Shown piece after piece: positions 23,679 to 34,040 of a stretch of DNA of 64,000 nucleotides. Where the stretch lies: assembly GCA_012845835.1 (NCBI GenBank), contig JABAKD010000021.1, forward strand, positions 11,960,795 to 12,024,794, read 5' to 3'. This stretch comes from Undaria pinnatifida (taxonomy: Eukaryota; Sar; Phaeophyceae; Laminariales; Alariaceae). The notes beneath the pieces were generated by a model. The model was not told the DNA's origin. It made no database searches and saw only the letters and a program-made list of their open reading frames with translations. A program made the position numbers and the translations under genes. How positions within the stretch are numbered: position 1 is the first letter of the stretch; each line of letters opens with the position of its first letter.

Positions 23679-24609
23679 CCAGGAAGACACCACACCCACC
23701 GCCAACCACCGCGTACCACCAGCAACCTCGAGCAGCTGAGCAGCAGCAAACGTGGTGGTGGTGGTGGGGGTGCATTGGAGTTTTGATGATTCGTTAAAAA
23801 ACCCACATGTATTCCCCGGCGAATGTCCGCGTCGTTTTTTCGATTCAGACCGTGAAGGTCTGCACACGTGTTCATATGCCTGTGCGAAGGCCACCTTGTT
23901 TATATTCTTGTCTTATGTTTCGTCAGTTGAGATTTTTCGGAAAATTTGGACCACCTTCAACCAAATATTTTAGACGAAAAAAGTGAAAAAACGTGGAAGT
24001 CAGACCTCGGGATGGGCATGTGGAACACGTGTGCAAATTTTCAGGGTCCATCTCTCAAAACGGCCTGGATATTTTGACTTTTGTGTGTAAAAATGATAAA
24101 GATACGTTATTTCCTTCAACTGGCTTGGTTTTAGTGTAGGACCCAGTGTTTTCACTAGATTCTGCTTAATTTTGAACACAGGCCGGTCAGATCTTCGATA
24201 TTTTGCGCGAAATTTTTCTACAGGCATGCCTTGGAGTACGTCGAACCAGAAGTTACAAAACGCGGCGCATTTTTGGTTTTCGCCCCCTTTTCGAAACCGC
24301 CTGAATCACATTGAAAAACTTGAAGGCCTGTCATTGGTCCATACGAGTTTTGCTCCTAGAGACAGCCCGAGCCCGTAAAACAGAAACTGGCCATGTGCTA
24401 AGGGATGGCCTTGAAAGGCCTGGAATGATCTGATTTCATAGATAATTGGCCGTTTTCGTATGAAAGGTTGGCGTTTTCTACTCCGGACATTCAGGATTTA
24501 TAATCGAGGCACGCGCCTCGCGTTGCCAGATGCTACCCGGGGCTCTGGAAAAACAACGCTGCTTCTCTACTAAGAAAGTGAAATATAATAAACCAACCAA
24601 GGAGAAACA
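23679..24609. other. Spacer between elements 1 and 2; no gene
   Basis: About 0.93 kb separates the facing termini of the two candidate elements. Short frames on both strands have no recognisable content. A CCA/CAC-rich patch sits at 23690-23770. Confidence 0.4.
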
Positions 24610-25390
24610 GTTAAAATACAACAAAAAAAATAGAATCCACTGCGTACAGCCGTGTGATCAAAGACTTCGTCGAAACTCATCTTTGCAAGGTGCGCGTGAT
24701 ACTCCGACCGCGCGTATTACTGCTGTGTGTCTTCAATAAGGATACATCATAGGCCGGCGACTCCCCTTAGAACTACATTATATAACTTATACCAGGGTCA
24801 ACAGGGTGGTGTTAATCAATCCGTGGACGGAAACTGTAAAACCCGTTCTTGAGGGGGACAACGTATCTGACGACTGTGCAATGCACCACTTTATTATCAT
24901 GTATATCTTGTAATCGTATGACCGGTGAGTAGAGGGCGAGGTTTTAGGGCAAGGGGTGAAGGATGTTCCCCTGCCCAACATTTTAAGGTCGCCTAAATCA
25001 ACAGGAGCTCACTGCACGCGTGGTGCTAGGTCTAGGCGATGTGCGGGCGGCAGGGACGGGGGGGCGCATCGGAACGTGGAAGATAATCTACATGAATTGG
25101 AGCTACTGCATGAATGACTCGAATGCAAAGAGTTGGTATCACTCGTCGGGTAGTGTTGGCAACTCTGGCGGACCTTGATTTTTGGAGGGGCGGGGGGGGG
25201 CGGGGGGGAAGGTGGACGGCAGCAAAATATTCTACCTGCATGCTAAATGCAGATGCTCAACTGCAAACGATGAAACGACGCGGATGGGGGCAAAATTCAC
25301 ACGTGGTGTTGCTTGTACGTACACGTTAGTGGTGTTTAATTTCCGTACATAAAATATGAGTACTACGAATGGTACTTTAGGTATGCGGTG
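24610..25390 (+). repeat. Left inverted-repeat arm of element 2 (copy D)
   Basis: This is closest to copy B. Both have the same order of terminal block, 'gttaatcaatc-gtg', a 'gcacca' block, 'atcttgtaatcgtatg', G-tract, 'aggtctaggcgat', 'tctacctgcatgctaaatgc' and 'atgagtac'. Copy D has shorter G runs and no 20-G run. Confidence 0.72.
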
Positions 25391-25680
25391 TTTACCAAGG
25401 ACACGTATTTCCTCACCTGGAAGACAACTTTTTCCGGGAAACAGCCTTTTTCAGCATTTCCTAACTTTTCTCCTGTTTTCTCTGAACCCAGGAAAAAAAA
25501 TCGTCATACAAGGATAGGGGGAGGGAACAAAAAATACTACCCCCGGGTTGTCCATGCGCACGAATATACGACTCGTTCAGGCCCCTGGGCAGTCATTTTC
25601 GGCCGTTTTCACTTCACACAGTAGTGGCAGAGGGCAGAATGCAAGTGCCTGAGTTCATATGGTCATCGGTTTCAGTTTAT

Positions 25681-25810
25681 ATTTTATAACTAATTTTCAA
25701 GGACGTCAGCCCTGAGTTCGACGAATTTCAGGTCAATACTCATCTTTGCAAGCTGCGTTGTTGGTACTCGTAATATATTATATGGGTGATTTTTTATTGG
25801 GAGATGTCCT
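25681..25810 (+). repeat. Inverted-pair repeat, left copy
   Basis: This is the reverse complement of 35765-35885 over about 120 bp, including 'aaggacgtcagc', 'gagttcgacgaattt', 'tcaatactcatctttgcaag' and 'gcgttgttggtact'. Its outer part resembles the terminus of the G/C-tract repeat (CTCATCTTTGCAAGCTG box), so it may be a related but distinct terminal repeat. No internal coding content. Confidence 0.7.
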
Positions 25811-26467
25811 ATTTTTCGTCCACTATAATGGTAAGTGTTTAATATTTGTTCATGCCCTCGTTGGTTTGTCTTGCAGTCGTTCATCGAATATTCTTTGTTG
25901 GAAAACCACTACTACTCTGTAGTGTTGATAGCGACCTTTGATGTACTAATATACGTATATACCTGTTGCGAGGGAAATCAGCAACACAAAATACAAAGCA
26001 GGACGAGAGAAGCCGCAGCAGTGCGCTGCTGCGTAAGTGTGTAGCGGTCGCGACTGTATCCACGATTGTAAAAATAAACATGGACGCCTCAACGCAATCC
26101 CAACGTCCAAGCTGCATCTGCGCCGAGTTCACCCGTTCCATTTGAATGCGATACCTAGCATGGTTACGATTTTTTGATTGTATCCCTTCCACGACTCCGC
26201 CCGCCATGACTTACAAGTCAATCGACGCAATAAAATATTAAACATGATGTGTGGCGTTCTCAGCAAAAAACATACCATCTGTATGCAACATGATGGGCAG
26301 CGCTACATTCCCGAATAGTCTCCTATCCGCGGGCTAATATCGCGACCGTATCCGCGCCTAGCGGACTGCTGCTCTGCTGCACAGCGTTACAGCGTTTTTT
26401 TTAGCGGGGGTTTCTATTCTATATGGAAGCGTTGCTAGCCCGGGGACAGCAGTAGTAGATGAACACC
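25811..26467. other. No gene recognised
   Basis: Only short frames without motifs. The stretch separates the inverted-pair repeat from segment X copy 2 and has no match to element 1, so it may be an insertion or a region lost from element 1. Confidence 0.35.
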
Positions 26468-27905
26468 AGTATACGATGGTGTCACCTGAGCTATAGACAA
26501 CCATTAGGAGCTTTAACCCCGGTATACGTGTGGTAAAATCGAACAACCATGCCTGGTCATGTGTAACCGAACAACCATGATTGAATACTTGTGTGAAAAG
26601 CAGATCAATAGACAGTGACCATTTGGAATGGTCGTACCTAGTACATATTGTTAGGTGTGCAGTGTATTACCATACAAGCACAGGGTAGTTGGACATAACC
26701 GTATGACAGAACATTCGACACAGCGCTACCATGACGACGACTAAAGGATTAATATTGCTTGCCAAACAGGACATGGTTGCTGCTATTAAAGGTGCGTGTG
26801 TTCTCGACATTCAATTGATATTTTCACCCACCTACATCCAGCACAACTAGTAGCAACGAGCTCTGAGGCCACAAACTATTGGGACACAGGAAATATAAGT
26901 ACAGCAAGGTGATTTCGTCATGCAATGCCACGTGCGATGTACACGAGGGGAAACACTATGCAAGCCAGCAAACAGGCCTATCCTCCGGCGGATGGGGAAA
27001 AATAAAGCTTTAGCTCACCACACTTCCACGTATTTTCATACGCGTCGTGTGTCGATTTAACTCATTTGCTTTTGCAACCCAACGCTAGCTGGCGCACCCT
27101 TCGGGTCCCATTGTAGGTATAGCGTAAGCTGTCCCTATCAGTGGTCTTCGTTACAACCCCGGCAGCGCAAGCTACCGTTGTATACGGGTGCGTGTGTATG
27201 TCTACCCGGCCTGTCCCCTGAGGGTCAGTTTCGGTGGAGATAGCCACCCGCTATCGTTAAAAAAATAATGCTTGTTCCTTGTATGTATGCACGCTCAATT
27301 ACGTCACTTCGTTCGGCATACATGCCGTCTTCAGTTAGTTCCTAGGGTCTGCTAGTATGACATTTTTTCTCTCTTCTTTTCTTTGCTTCCTTTTCCTTCC
27401 TTTTCTCTTCTTTTCTTTCCTTTCCTTTCTCTTCTCTTCTCTTCTTTGTTTATTCTCTTCCGATTTACTCGAGTCGGACGTGCGTATGCGTAGCGATAAA
27501 TACTACGTGGAATATATACGTGGTAGTCTTTCCTGGGTAACAAGCGGTATATTCGTTTTTTTCAAGCGGGAGTAGTGAGACGTATGCACCAGTATGAACC
27601 TGGCACACCGTAGGCTGACTCCCGAGTTCAACTTTTATATGTTCCTGGCGGAGGCATGAATGGCGTCAGCTGTGATATATGCGTGTACCACCTTTGGTTT
27701 GATTGCGTTTTTTCTCTGGGGTATTCCTCAGCTTCAGAGTGACTGGAGCCTGTCCTGTTACAACGGACTTGATTATGCGAGGTAATGTGAGAACAAGGTT
27801 GGGGGGCGACCATGAAGACGGTATGTACGTATTAATAGTAGTACCCTAAGAGTTAGGTTGGTATGATCTACCCAATTCAACTGTTTCTGCACGTACTTCC
27901 TTTTC
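26468..27905 (+). repeat. Shared interior segment X, copy 2 (interrupted)
   Basis: This is collinear with 19345-20595 but carries two extra stretches. One is at about 27000-27275. The other, at about 27320-27800, splits the 'cgttcggcata...gcgaccatgaagacgg' junction that is continuous in copy 1. The second extra stretch includes a C/T-rich tract at 27365-27450. 'Gccgtcttca' at 27326 is the inverse of 'tgaagacggt' near 27812, hinting at an inverted flank of the insertion. Confidence 0.7.
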
Positions 27906-28036
27906 ACATAGGGTAGCATGCGATTGTACGCCCTGCATTTTATATGGAATCGAAGATGTCGTGGGCCTGTAGATGTCGCGTGGGCATGACGCTCATGTTG
28001 GTGGTACTCCGAATATCATGCCCTAGCATGCAGTAG

Positions 28037-28350
28037 ATGATGCCGGTCGCCCTGGTGGCGTATCAGGTTATCCTCGAGCCTGGTATAGGTCAATTTCGTG
28101 AGTTCGAGCCCCGCCGAGTGCATACGCGTATAAATTCGTTGGGACTTTTTCTTGCACAAATTGACTTGCGGAAAGCGCGAGAGCGTGAGTTAGCAACACT
28201 CGATGACAAATCGACGAGCAGTGGGATTGTTGAACCCTATGCGCGATAAAAACTGAAGGCAAGAACCGGGGAGGAGAAGGGACGACAACTGTGACCACGG
28301 CTTCTCCCAGAAGCTGGAAAGTAAAAGTGTGACAAAAAAAAAAAAAAAAG
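28037..28350 (+). mobile_element. Candidate tRNA-derived SINE with A-rich tail
   Basis: TGGCGTATCAGG near 28056 fits a Pol III A-box (TRGYNNANNNG) and AGTTCGAGCCC near 28101 fits a B-box (GWTCRANNC). A further 230 bases lead to an uninterrupted A run at 28334-28349. That layout is typical of a tRNA-related SINE. The head does not fold into a proper tRNA (acceptor and T stems do not pair), so it is not a tRNA gene. No target-site duplication is evident, and no second copy was found in the window. Confidence 0.3.
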
Positions 28351-28435
28351 ATTATCCCTTTCTCTGTATCACACCATATAGTATAGCAGGTATGACAAAC
28401 GCAACCGCTCTTTTGAATATGACAATGAAAAGTCC

Positions 28436-28985
28436 AAGAAAAGTTAGGTAAGGTATACCCATACCCATACCCGGATAAGTTGTTGAGGTCTTACCCAACG
28501 TACCTGATGTACCTGAAGCGTAGGCAAGGTATTGAGACCCGTACCTCACGTACCTAATACGTAAGAAAGGTATCAGGATCCGAACCTAACGTACGTAAAC
28601 CTTAGGTAAGGTATTGAGGTCGCCCAGGTTCCGACCTAAACCCGGGTATTTCGTCGACGACGGGTATACCCATACCCGGGTAAGTATTGGAGCGGCGTTC
28701 CTGTCGTACCTAAAACTTAGGTAAGGTATCGAGGTACGTACCTGATACTTCGGTAAGGGATCGGGGTCCGAACCTAACGTACATAAAACGTAGGCAAGGT
28801 ATTGAGGTCGCCCCAAGGCTCGCAACTTAACCCGGGTATTTCGTCGACGGGCATACCTATACCCGGGTAAGTATTGAAGCGACCTACCTATCGTACCTAA
28901 AGCATAGGCGAGGTATCGTACAAGGAGTCCGTACCTAAGTGCAGGTGCCGGTACGTACCCGGGTAAGTACCCAGGTACATACCCG
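28436..28985 (+). repeat. CCCGGGTA/TAGGTAAGGTAT complex satellite, block 1
   Basis: Short motifs recur many times in the same orientation: 'cttaggtaaggtat', 'gaggtcg', 'cgtacctaa' and 'acccgggta'. A higher-order unit containing 'cccgggtatttcgtcgac' followed by 'acccgggtaagtattg' appears near 28642 and 28832, about 190 bp apart. Palindromic CCCGGG and TACCC/GGGTA make it highly self-complementary. Confidence 0.85.
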
Positions 28986-29859
28986 TGGTAAAAAACGTGA
29001 AACGGGTGGGGCTCGGCACAAGAACAGTATGTGCAGGCAGTAGTAATCTACTGGCACCATCAAGCTACTGGCAGCAGCTATCTACGACTGATCTACGACT
29101 GGGCCTCGATGCTAGTATATTTGATCCGACGCCCATCCAAGAAACGCGACAGGTTGTTTTCGACAAAACACCATGGCCAGCATTTTTCAAGCTGGGTGAC
29201 AGCCTATTACAAAACCACCCCGAGGGAGTTAACATAAATTGCCAGAGTACACGAACGACGCCTCACGGGCCCCTTCGCCTCGACACCGCTTAGGCACGGC
29301 AAAGTTACCAACGGCTTTTGTGGTAAAGTCATCAACGGCTTTTGCGGTCTCCGCTGGCATATCGTACATGTCCTGCGCGTCCCCGTTCATCCTGTAAACA
29401 AGCAACTGCTGTGTTGCCCGGGGCGATCTCGATCACCTCTCCCTCTAGAGCTGGCTCGGGACTATCCCGCGTGCTGGTTCCGTCGCTCCGTAAAGCTATG
29501 CCCTCGTGTTGACCAATAGTTTCGATCATTGTCCACGCCGCTACTCTACCCCCTGGGTTGGGCACGTCTGGGCGACAGGTGCCCTGGGTGTGTGGCCCAA
29601 ATGGCAGGTTTCCTGGGTGTGGGGCGGATAGACCGCATGCTTTACAATTTGCTGTTGCAATTTGTTGTTTATTTCACAAACACCATACAAAGTATCATAA
29701 ATGAAATACAGATGTGCCACGCAGCTTCCGTTCAGTTTCAACCATTCAATCGGTCGTACTCACAGCTGACGGTCTTCAATTTTCTATACATTTTTGTGTG
29801 AATTAGTTTGTTATTTTGGTCTCGCAGATGACGTCATGAGTACTTAGCATGACGTGTAC
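28986..29859. other. Spacer between satellite blocks; no gene
   Basis: About 870 bp without the satellite motif. Frames on both strands (for example 28985-29293 +, 102 codons) have no recognisable content. A direct repeat 'aacggcttttg-ggt' occurs at about 29310 and 29332. Confidence 0.35.
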
Positions 29860-30390
29860 ATTTCGGGTAATGTACTTGAGCGCGTACCTATCCATACCCG
29901 GGTATTTCCTCCACGGGTGTAACCATACCCAGGCAAGTATTGGGGCGACCTACCAATCGTACTTGAAATTTAGGTCAGGTATCGAGCTTCGTACCTAACA
30001 CACCTAACACTTAGGTAAGGTATCGGGTTTCGCACTTAACGCACCTAAAACTTAGGTAAGGTATCGAGGTCGTCCTCTAAAACTTAGGTAAGGTATCGAG
30101 GTCGTCCTCTAAAACTTAGGTAAGGTATCGAGGTCGTCCACAGGCTCGTACCTTAACCCGGGTATTTCGGCGACGACGGGTACACCCATACCCGGGCAAG
30201 TATGGAGGCGGTGTACCTATCGTATCTAAACCTCAAGTAAGGTATCGTGGTCCGTATCAAACGTACCTAACCCTTAAGTAAAGGTGTTGAGCCAGTACCT
30301 AACGTACCTAAGCGTCGGGTACGGGCTCGTACCTGGATATTTTACCCGGGTATACCCACGTTCGTACCTTACCTAACATACCCTTGGAAA
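29860..30390 (+). repeat. CCCGGGTA/TAGGTAAGGTAT complex satellite, block 2
   Basis: This has the same motifs and orientation as block 1, with higher-order units near 29896 and 30159. Inside it, at about 30042-30138, a 32-bp unit ('aaaacttaggtaaggtat' plus 'cgaggtcgt') is repeated three times in a row with units 2 and 3 starting at 30074 and 30106. That local amplification explains the longer spacing here (263 bp versus 190 bp). Confidence 0.85.
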
Positions 30391-31633
30391 AAACTACGCG
30401 TTTGTTCTTCACATGAAACTTGCCCTTCCACCCTTCTGTGCATCTAGCACAACTTATGTGGCACCAGGGGTGTTTTATTGACACAAATTTTGTACACCAC
30501 GAGTGGTTGTGTGTGTTCTTCACATAAACATGTCGTTTGCACCCATCAACACGTACGGGTGCAAGTAGTGCAAGTTTTCGCGCTGACGCGCATCGATTAA
30601 CGACAACAATGGTCCCAAGGCTGAACTACCACTGCCGCTGTCATAATTCAAGATTTCTGCGTTGACGCGTGGAGATTAACGGAAATGACCACAAGGCTGA
30701 ACTTTGATACCACATACTACTGCTGTATGTTTAGGTCGTGCGTTATGTTTAAGGAGGGGCTCCACGACTAGTTCATTACAGTAGCGACTGCCAACGCAGC
30801 AAAGTGGTGTACCCATTTCAAGACCACCATGTTAGAGATAAGACCAGAAAAATCAGCTTGCCACGAAAAATAATCAGATAAGACCAACTTGCCCCTTATC
30901 CCCTAACCTGGCCTTAGGACGGGAAAATAACGCCTGCGCACGATATACAATAAGACCCCTAACCTGACCTAGGACAGCCCGGAAGCAATCGCGTGCACCA
31001 CATTTCCCTCCGATTTAAGACCGTTTTCGGTAATATCCCGGATTAAGGCCATAGTGGTCGCAAATAAGGATAATATGTATACGTATGCTTGTCTTTTCTT
31101 CTTCTTCGGGCACAGCTCTTCGTGCTCGCACCTTCATCCGAAACGTCGGGTGGGGTGGGCACAATCCGACCGTTGGGGTCACACGTTGCCGGAGGTTTGG
31201 GCGCGATCCGTGCAGTGTGTCACGCGTGGCAAGCCTAAAATTATTTTTTTGGCCTTCGGCACAGATAAGGCAAATCCCGGGGTTTCCGCAACATCCAGCA
31301 TCGTGCGCGCGTACAAAGGGTATGCAGTTTTTTATGGTATCGTACCCTTTGCGCGCGTACCAGACCCAGAGCTAACATAAACATACGGTGTGTTTTTTGC
31401 CCTGTAATGAACACAGCCATGAGCACAGCCAATGCGCAGGGAGCAGAACAACGTTAAAAAACTGTCGCCCAGCAGCACCACCAGCAGCAGGCAACACCGT
31501 GCGTGTGTGGCACATCTATCTGCGCCGTACTGCTGTGGCTAGTTGGATTTTCGGGGCCTGAATCGTATAAGTAATCGATGACCTGTCTGTCGCTGCTGTT
31601 GTGGGCGGCATCGCCATTCTGGACGAAAATGTT
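30391..31633. other. No gene; short duplicated segments
   Basis: 'Tgttcttcacat-aaac' plus 'acccttctgtgcatctagcaca'-like sequence at 30395 and 30510 resembles a piece of segment X ('tcacatcaaactg...catctacatccagca'). An ~80-bp duplication with 'gctgacgcg', 'gattaacg' and 'aaggctgaac' covers 30575-30710. Overlapping + frames at 31054-31380 lack motifs. Confidence 0.4.
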
Positions 31634-31740
31634 ATTACGGGGGACTATAGTAAATAGGACCTACGGTACACACAAAAACCAATATATTTCCCTATTTTGA
31701 CTAACAATATTTGGTCCTATTTACTATGGTCACCCGTAAT
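31634..31740. mobile_element. MITE, copy 1 (about 107 bp)
   Basis: Terminal inverted repeats match at 26 of 28 positions. The left end reads ATTACGGGGGACTATAG and so on; the right end is its reverse complement, ending CACCCGTAAT. TA dinucleotides sit at both borders (31633-34 and 31740-41), compatible with a TA target duplication as in Tc1/mariner-type elements. A second copy lies inverted at 44129-44236, which shows that this is a dispersed family. It is too short to encode a transposase. Confidence 0.85.
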
Positions 31741-33519
31741 AGGACCGTTTGATTTCAAGACTTTTGCATCAAAAGTTCTCATCATATTATATTTCCGATC
31801 ATGATGTAGTGTTTCTTGTCCCCCGCGAACACACACCCAGCCATGTGTAGACACCAAGAGCGAATATGCAGAAAACACAGACAACGCTACAACCGTGCCC
31901 AGCAGCAAAAGCAACAGCAGGCAACATGATCATGCGCGTGTGGCATGCCCATACGTGGTGTACTGTGGTAAATACAGCAGTGCAGCAATGTACAACAGCA
32001 AGCCGATGGTTTGGTTGGTACTCGAACTTCGCTGGGCAAAGGTAATTTCGTCTCCTCGAGGGAACGATTTTGAATCGGACGATGACCAAAAAACCCAGCG
32101 AGATTTTTCTCCACTCTAAAAAGCAAACAGCAGTGGATATAGGTGCTGATGCCGCATGAGAGAGAGTTTCTCGATCTCAGCGGCAATAATAGAAGCCCTA
32201 CAGTTCCTCATTCCGTGCACTTTCTGCAACGAGCTGGCGGAGAAGGGGGATGATTGCCCATCCTGGCGTGGATGACTCGTGGTGAAGTTCAATATCTGCC
32301 TCAACAAGACAAGGAGAGTACCTACTCTGAAGCTGATTCCCATACGAAACAACCTCCCCCCATCAAAACCAACCACGATAGAAAAACCGCGCACGGGACT
32401 ACTGCCGTTCTTTTTGCCTGTTGAAAATCCACCTTTCGTCCATTTATTTGTCGCCACTCAAACTTTTAAGAGTCGTCTGTACAAAAAGTCTTCATCGTGC
32501 GAGTAATCGTGCTGGACACGTACTGATGGGATTGCCACTTCTTTACGGTCCTCCACCACGACGGGGAGAGAGCGAACCGTACCCAGGAGGGCGCCTCCCC
32601 GCACTCTGCTTCTCGAGCTGCGGACAAGAACATAGTAGTTTTCACTACCACCAGGTACATTTTATTTGTCCACACGCAGACAGAAGTTGGATGCTTGGAT
32701 TTCATTCTTGCGCCACTCCCCTAGGCACTTCCCGGAGGGGAACCTTGCAACATCCCTGGGGATGGTGTTTCCACATCTATCCCCGTGTACGCACGTAAGA
32801 TTTTTCTGCTCGTAGATGGTACACGTACATGTCCCTATTGTTGAACAGAGCACCACGTTACGATCCTGCCGCCCAGCAGCAGTCCAGCCCCCTATTAATA
32901 GCAGCAGCAGCAGCCTGCAACTCTATGCGCGCGTGGCTGCTGTTGTAGTAGCTGATTGCTTGGATCGGAGCCTGCGATGCTCTACCCGCCGATACGCCAC
33001 TACCTGCTGCTGCTACTGCTACTTCTGTCAAGTGTCAAGCGACATGCCGGCGTAAAGTGTAAGAATCGTTGGAATATCATATTAGTACTCAAAAGGTAAT
33101 TATATTTGTGTTCATCTTGGTGTGCTTCATACAATCGTACCACACCAAGAGAGCACAACGCTACAACTCTGCCGCACAGCATCAGCGGTAGGTAACACCA
33201 TTTACGTAAGATCGCAGATGACGGACAGCAGACAACATGCGGAGAGCAAACCGCTACAGGTAGGACCATTTGCGCATGCCGTATCCTCTCTTTACGGCGG
33301 CGAGTTGCTTTTGTCATAGGGTGTTACGTATTATCATCTTGCTCCCTCGTTCTCAATAAGAGCTCTCTAAATAATATTCTACAGTACTCCACATGCCACG
33401 CCACACGTGCCCATTATCGCTTCCTGGCGGCCCCTAAAAGCTGGAATTCGAAGTGTGACGCTCTTCTCGAAATCATACATACCTGGTATATCGTGAAAAA
33501 ACTTTTGCCCCAAACACCC
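31741..33519. repeat. CAG-rich dispersed repeat copies; no gene
   Basis: Similar blocks (an 'acaacgctacaac' segment, 'tgccgcccagcagca', then a 'gcgcgtgtggc' segment) occur at about 31420-31530, 31830-31980, 32840-32950 and, degenerate, 33130-33200. A 38-bp block with 'ccactcccct-ggcacttccc' at 32710-32747 recurs at 34309-34346. Frames such as 32116-32457 (-) and 32421-32798 (+) overlap on opposite strands and show no domain. Confidence 0.5.
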
Positions 33520-34040
33520 CCCCCCCAACCTTTCGAACAATCCGCCCTCTCCTCACTGGTTGTACGACTTACAGGGTATACATGATAAACTGATGCATTC
33601 CTTCCACAACCTGTCAGATTTGTCCCCTTGAAGGATCTATAGTTTCCACACACAGATTGAGTTGCCCTTCCCCCCCCCCCCCCTCCCCCACGCGCCCCCT
33701 CTTGTTCAAACCCAGCCCCCCACGCCCTTAAAAACTCCGTCTTCCCCTCACCGGTTTCACGACTTACAGGATACACTTGATAAACTGATGCATTTCCTTC
33801 CACCGCTGTCATATTTTGCCCCCGTCAAAACGGGTTAATAGTTTCCGCGCACAGGCTCACTAATATCACCCTGTTGACCCTGATAAGCTACATTGTAGTT
33901 CCAAGGGGAGTCGCCGATCTAGATTCTTAATGAGGACACACAACCCGTAATACGCACGATCGGAGAATCACACAGCTTGCAAAGATGAGTTCCGACAAAA
34001 TCTTTGATCTCACAGCTGGAGTGTATTTATATTTTTATAA
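33520..34040 (-). repeat. Right inverted-repeat arm of element 2 (copy E)
   Basis: This is a reverse copy of the G/C-tract repeat with two sub-units separated by C-tracts (33520-33680 and 33700-34040). The distal terminus has CTTGCAAAGATGAG, CTCACAGCTGGAGTG and an AT-rich tip. It is shorter than copy C, which has more internal sub-units. Confidence 0.75.

Larger units (their letters stand above)
24610..34040. mobile_element. Candidate 9.4-kb inverted-repeat transposon (element 2)
   Basis: The left arm (24610-25390, forward) and right arm (33520-34040, reverse) are copies of the same repeat that bounds element 1. Each outer terminus carries the CTCATCTTTGCAAG / CTTGCAAAGATGAG block. The interior includes segment X copy 2, two blocks of CCCGGGTA satellite, a SINE candidate and a MITE, which suggests an element enlarged by later insertions. 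No transposase is recognisable. A possible second inverted pair (25681-25810 and 35765-35885) crosses the right boundary, so simple nesting does not explain everything. Confidence 0.42.

Noticed and set aside
28037..28110. tRNA gene
   Set aside because: A- and B-box matches are present, but the acceptor and T stems do not pair. Described instead as a SINE candidate.
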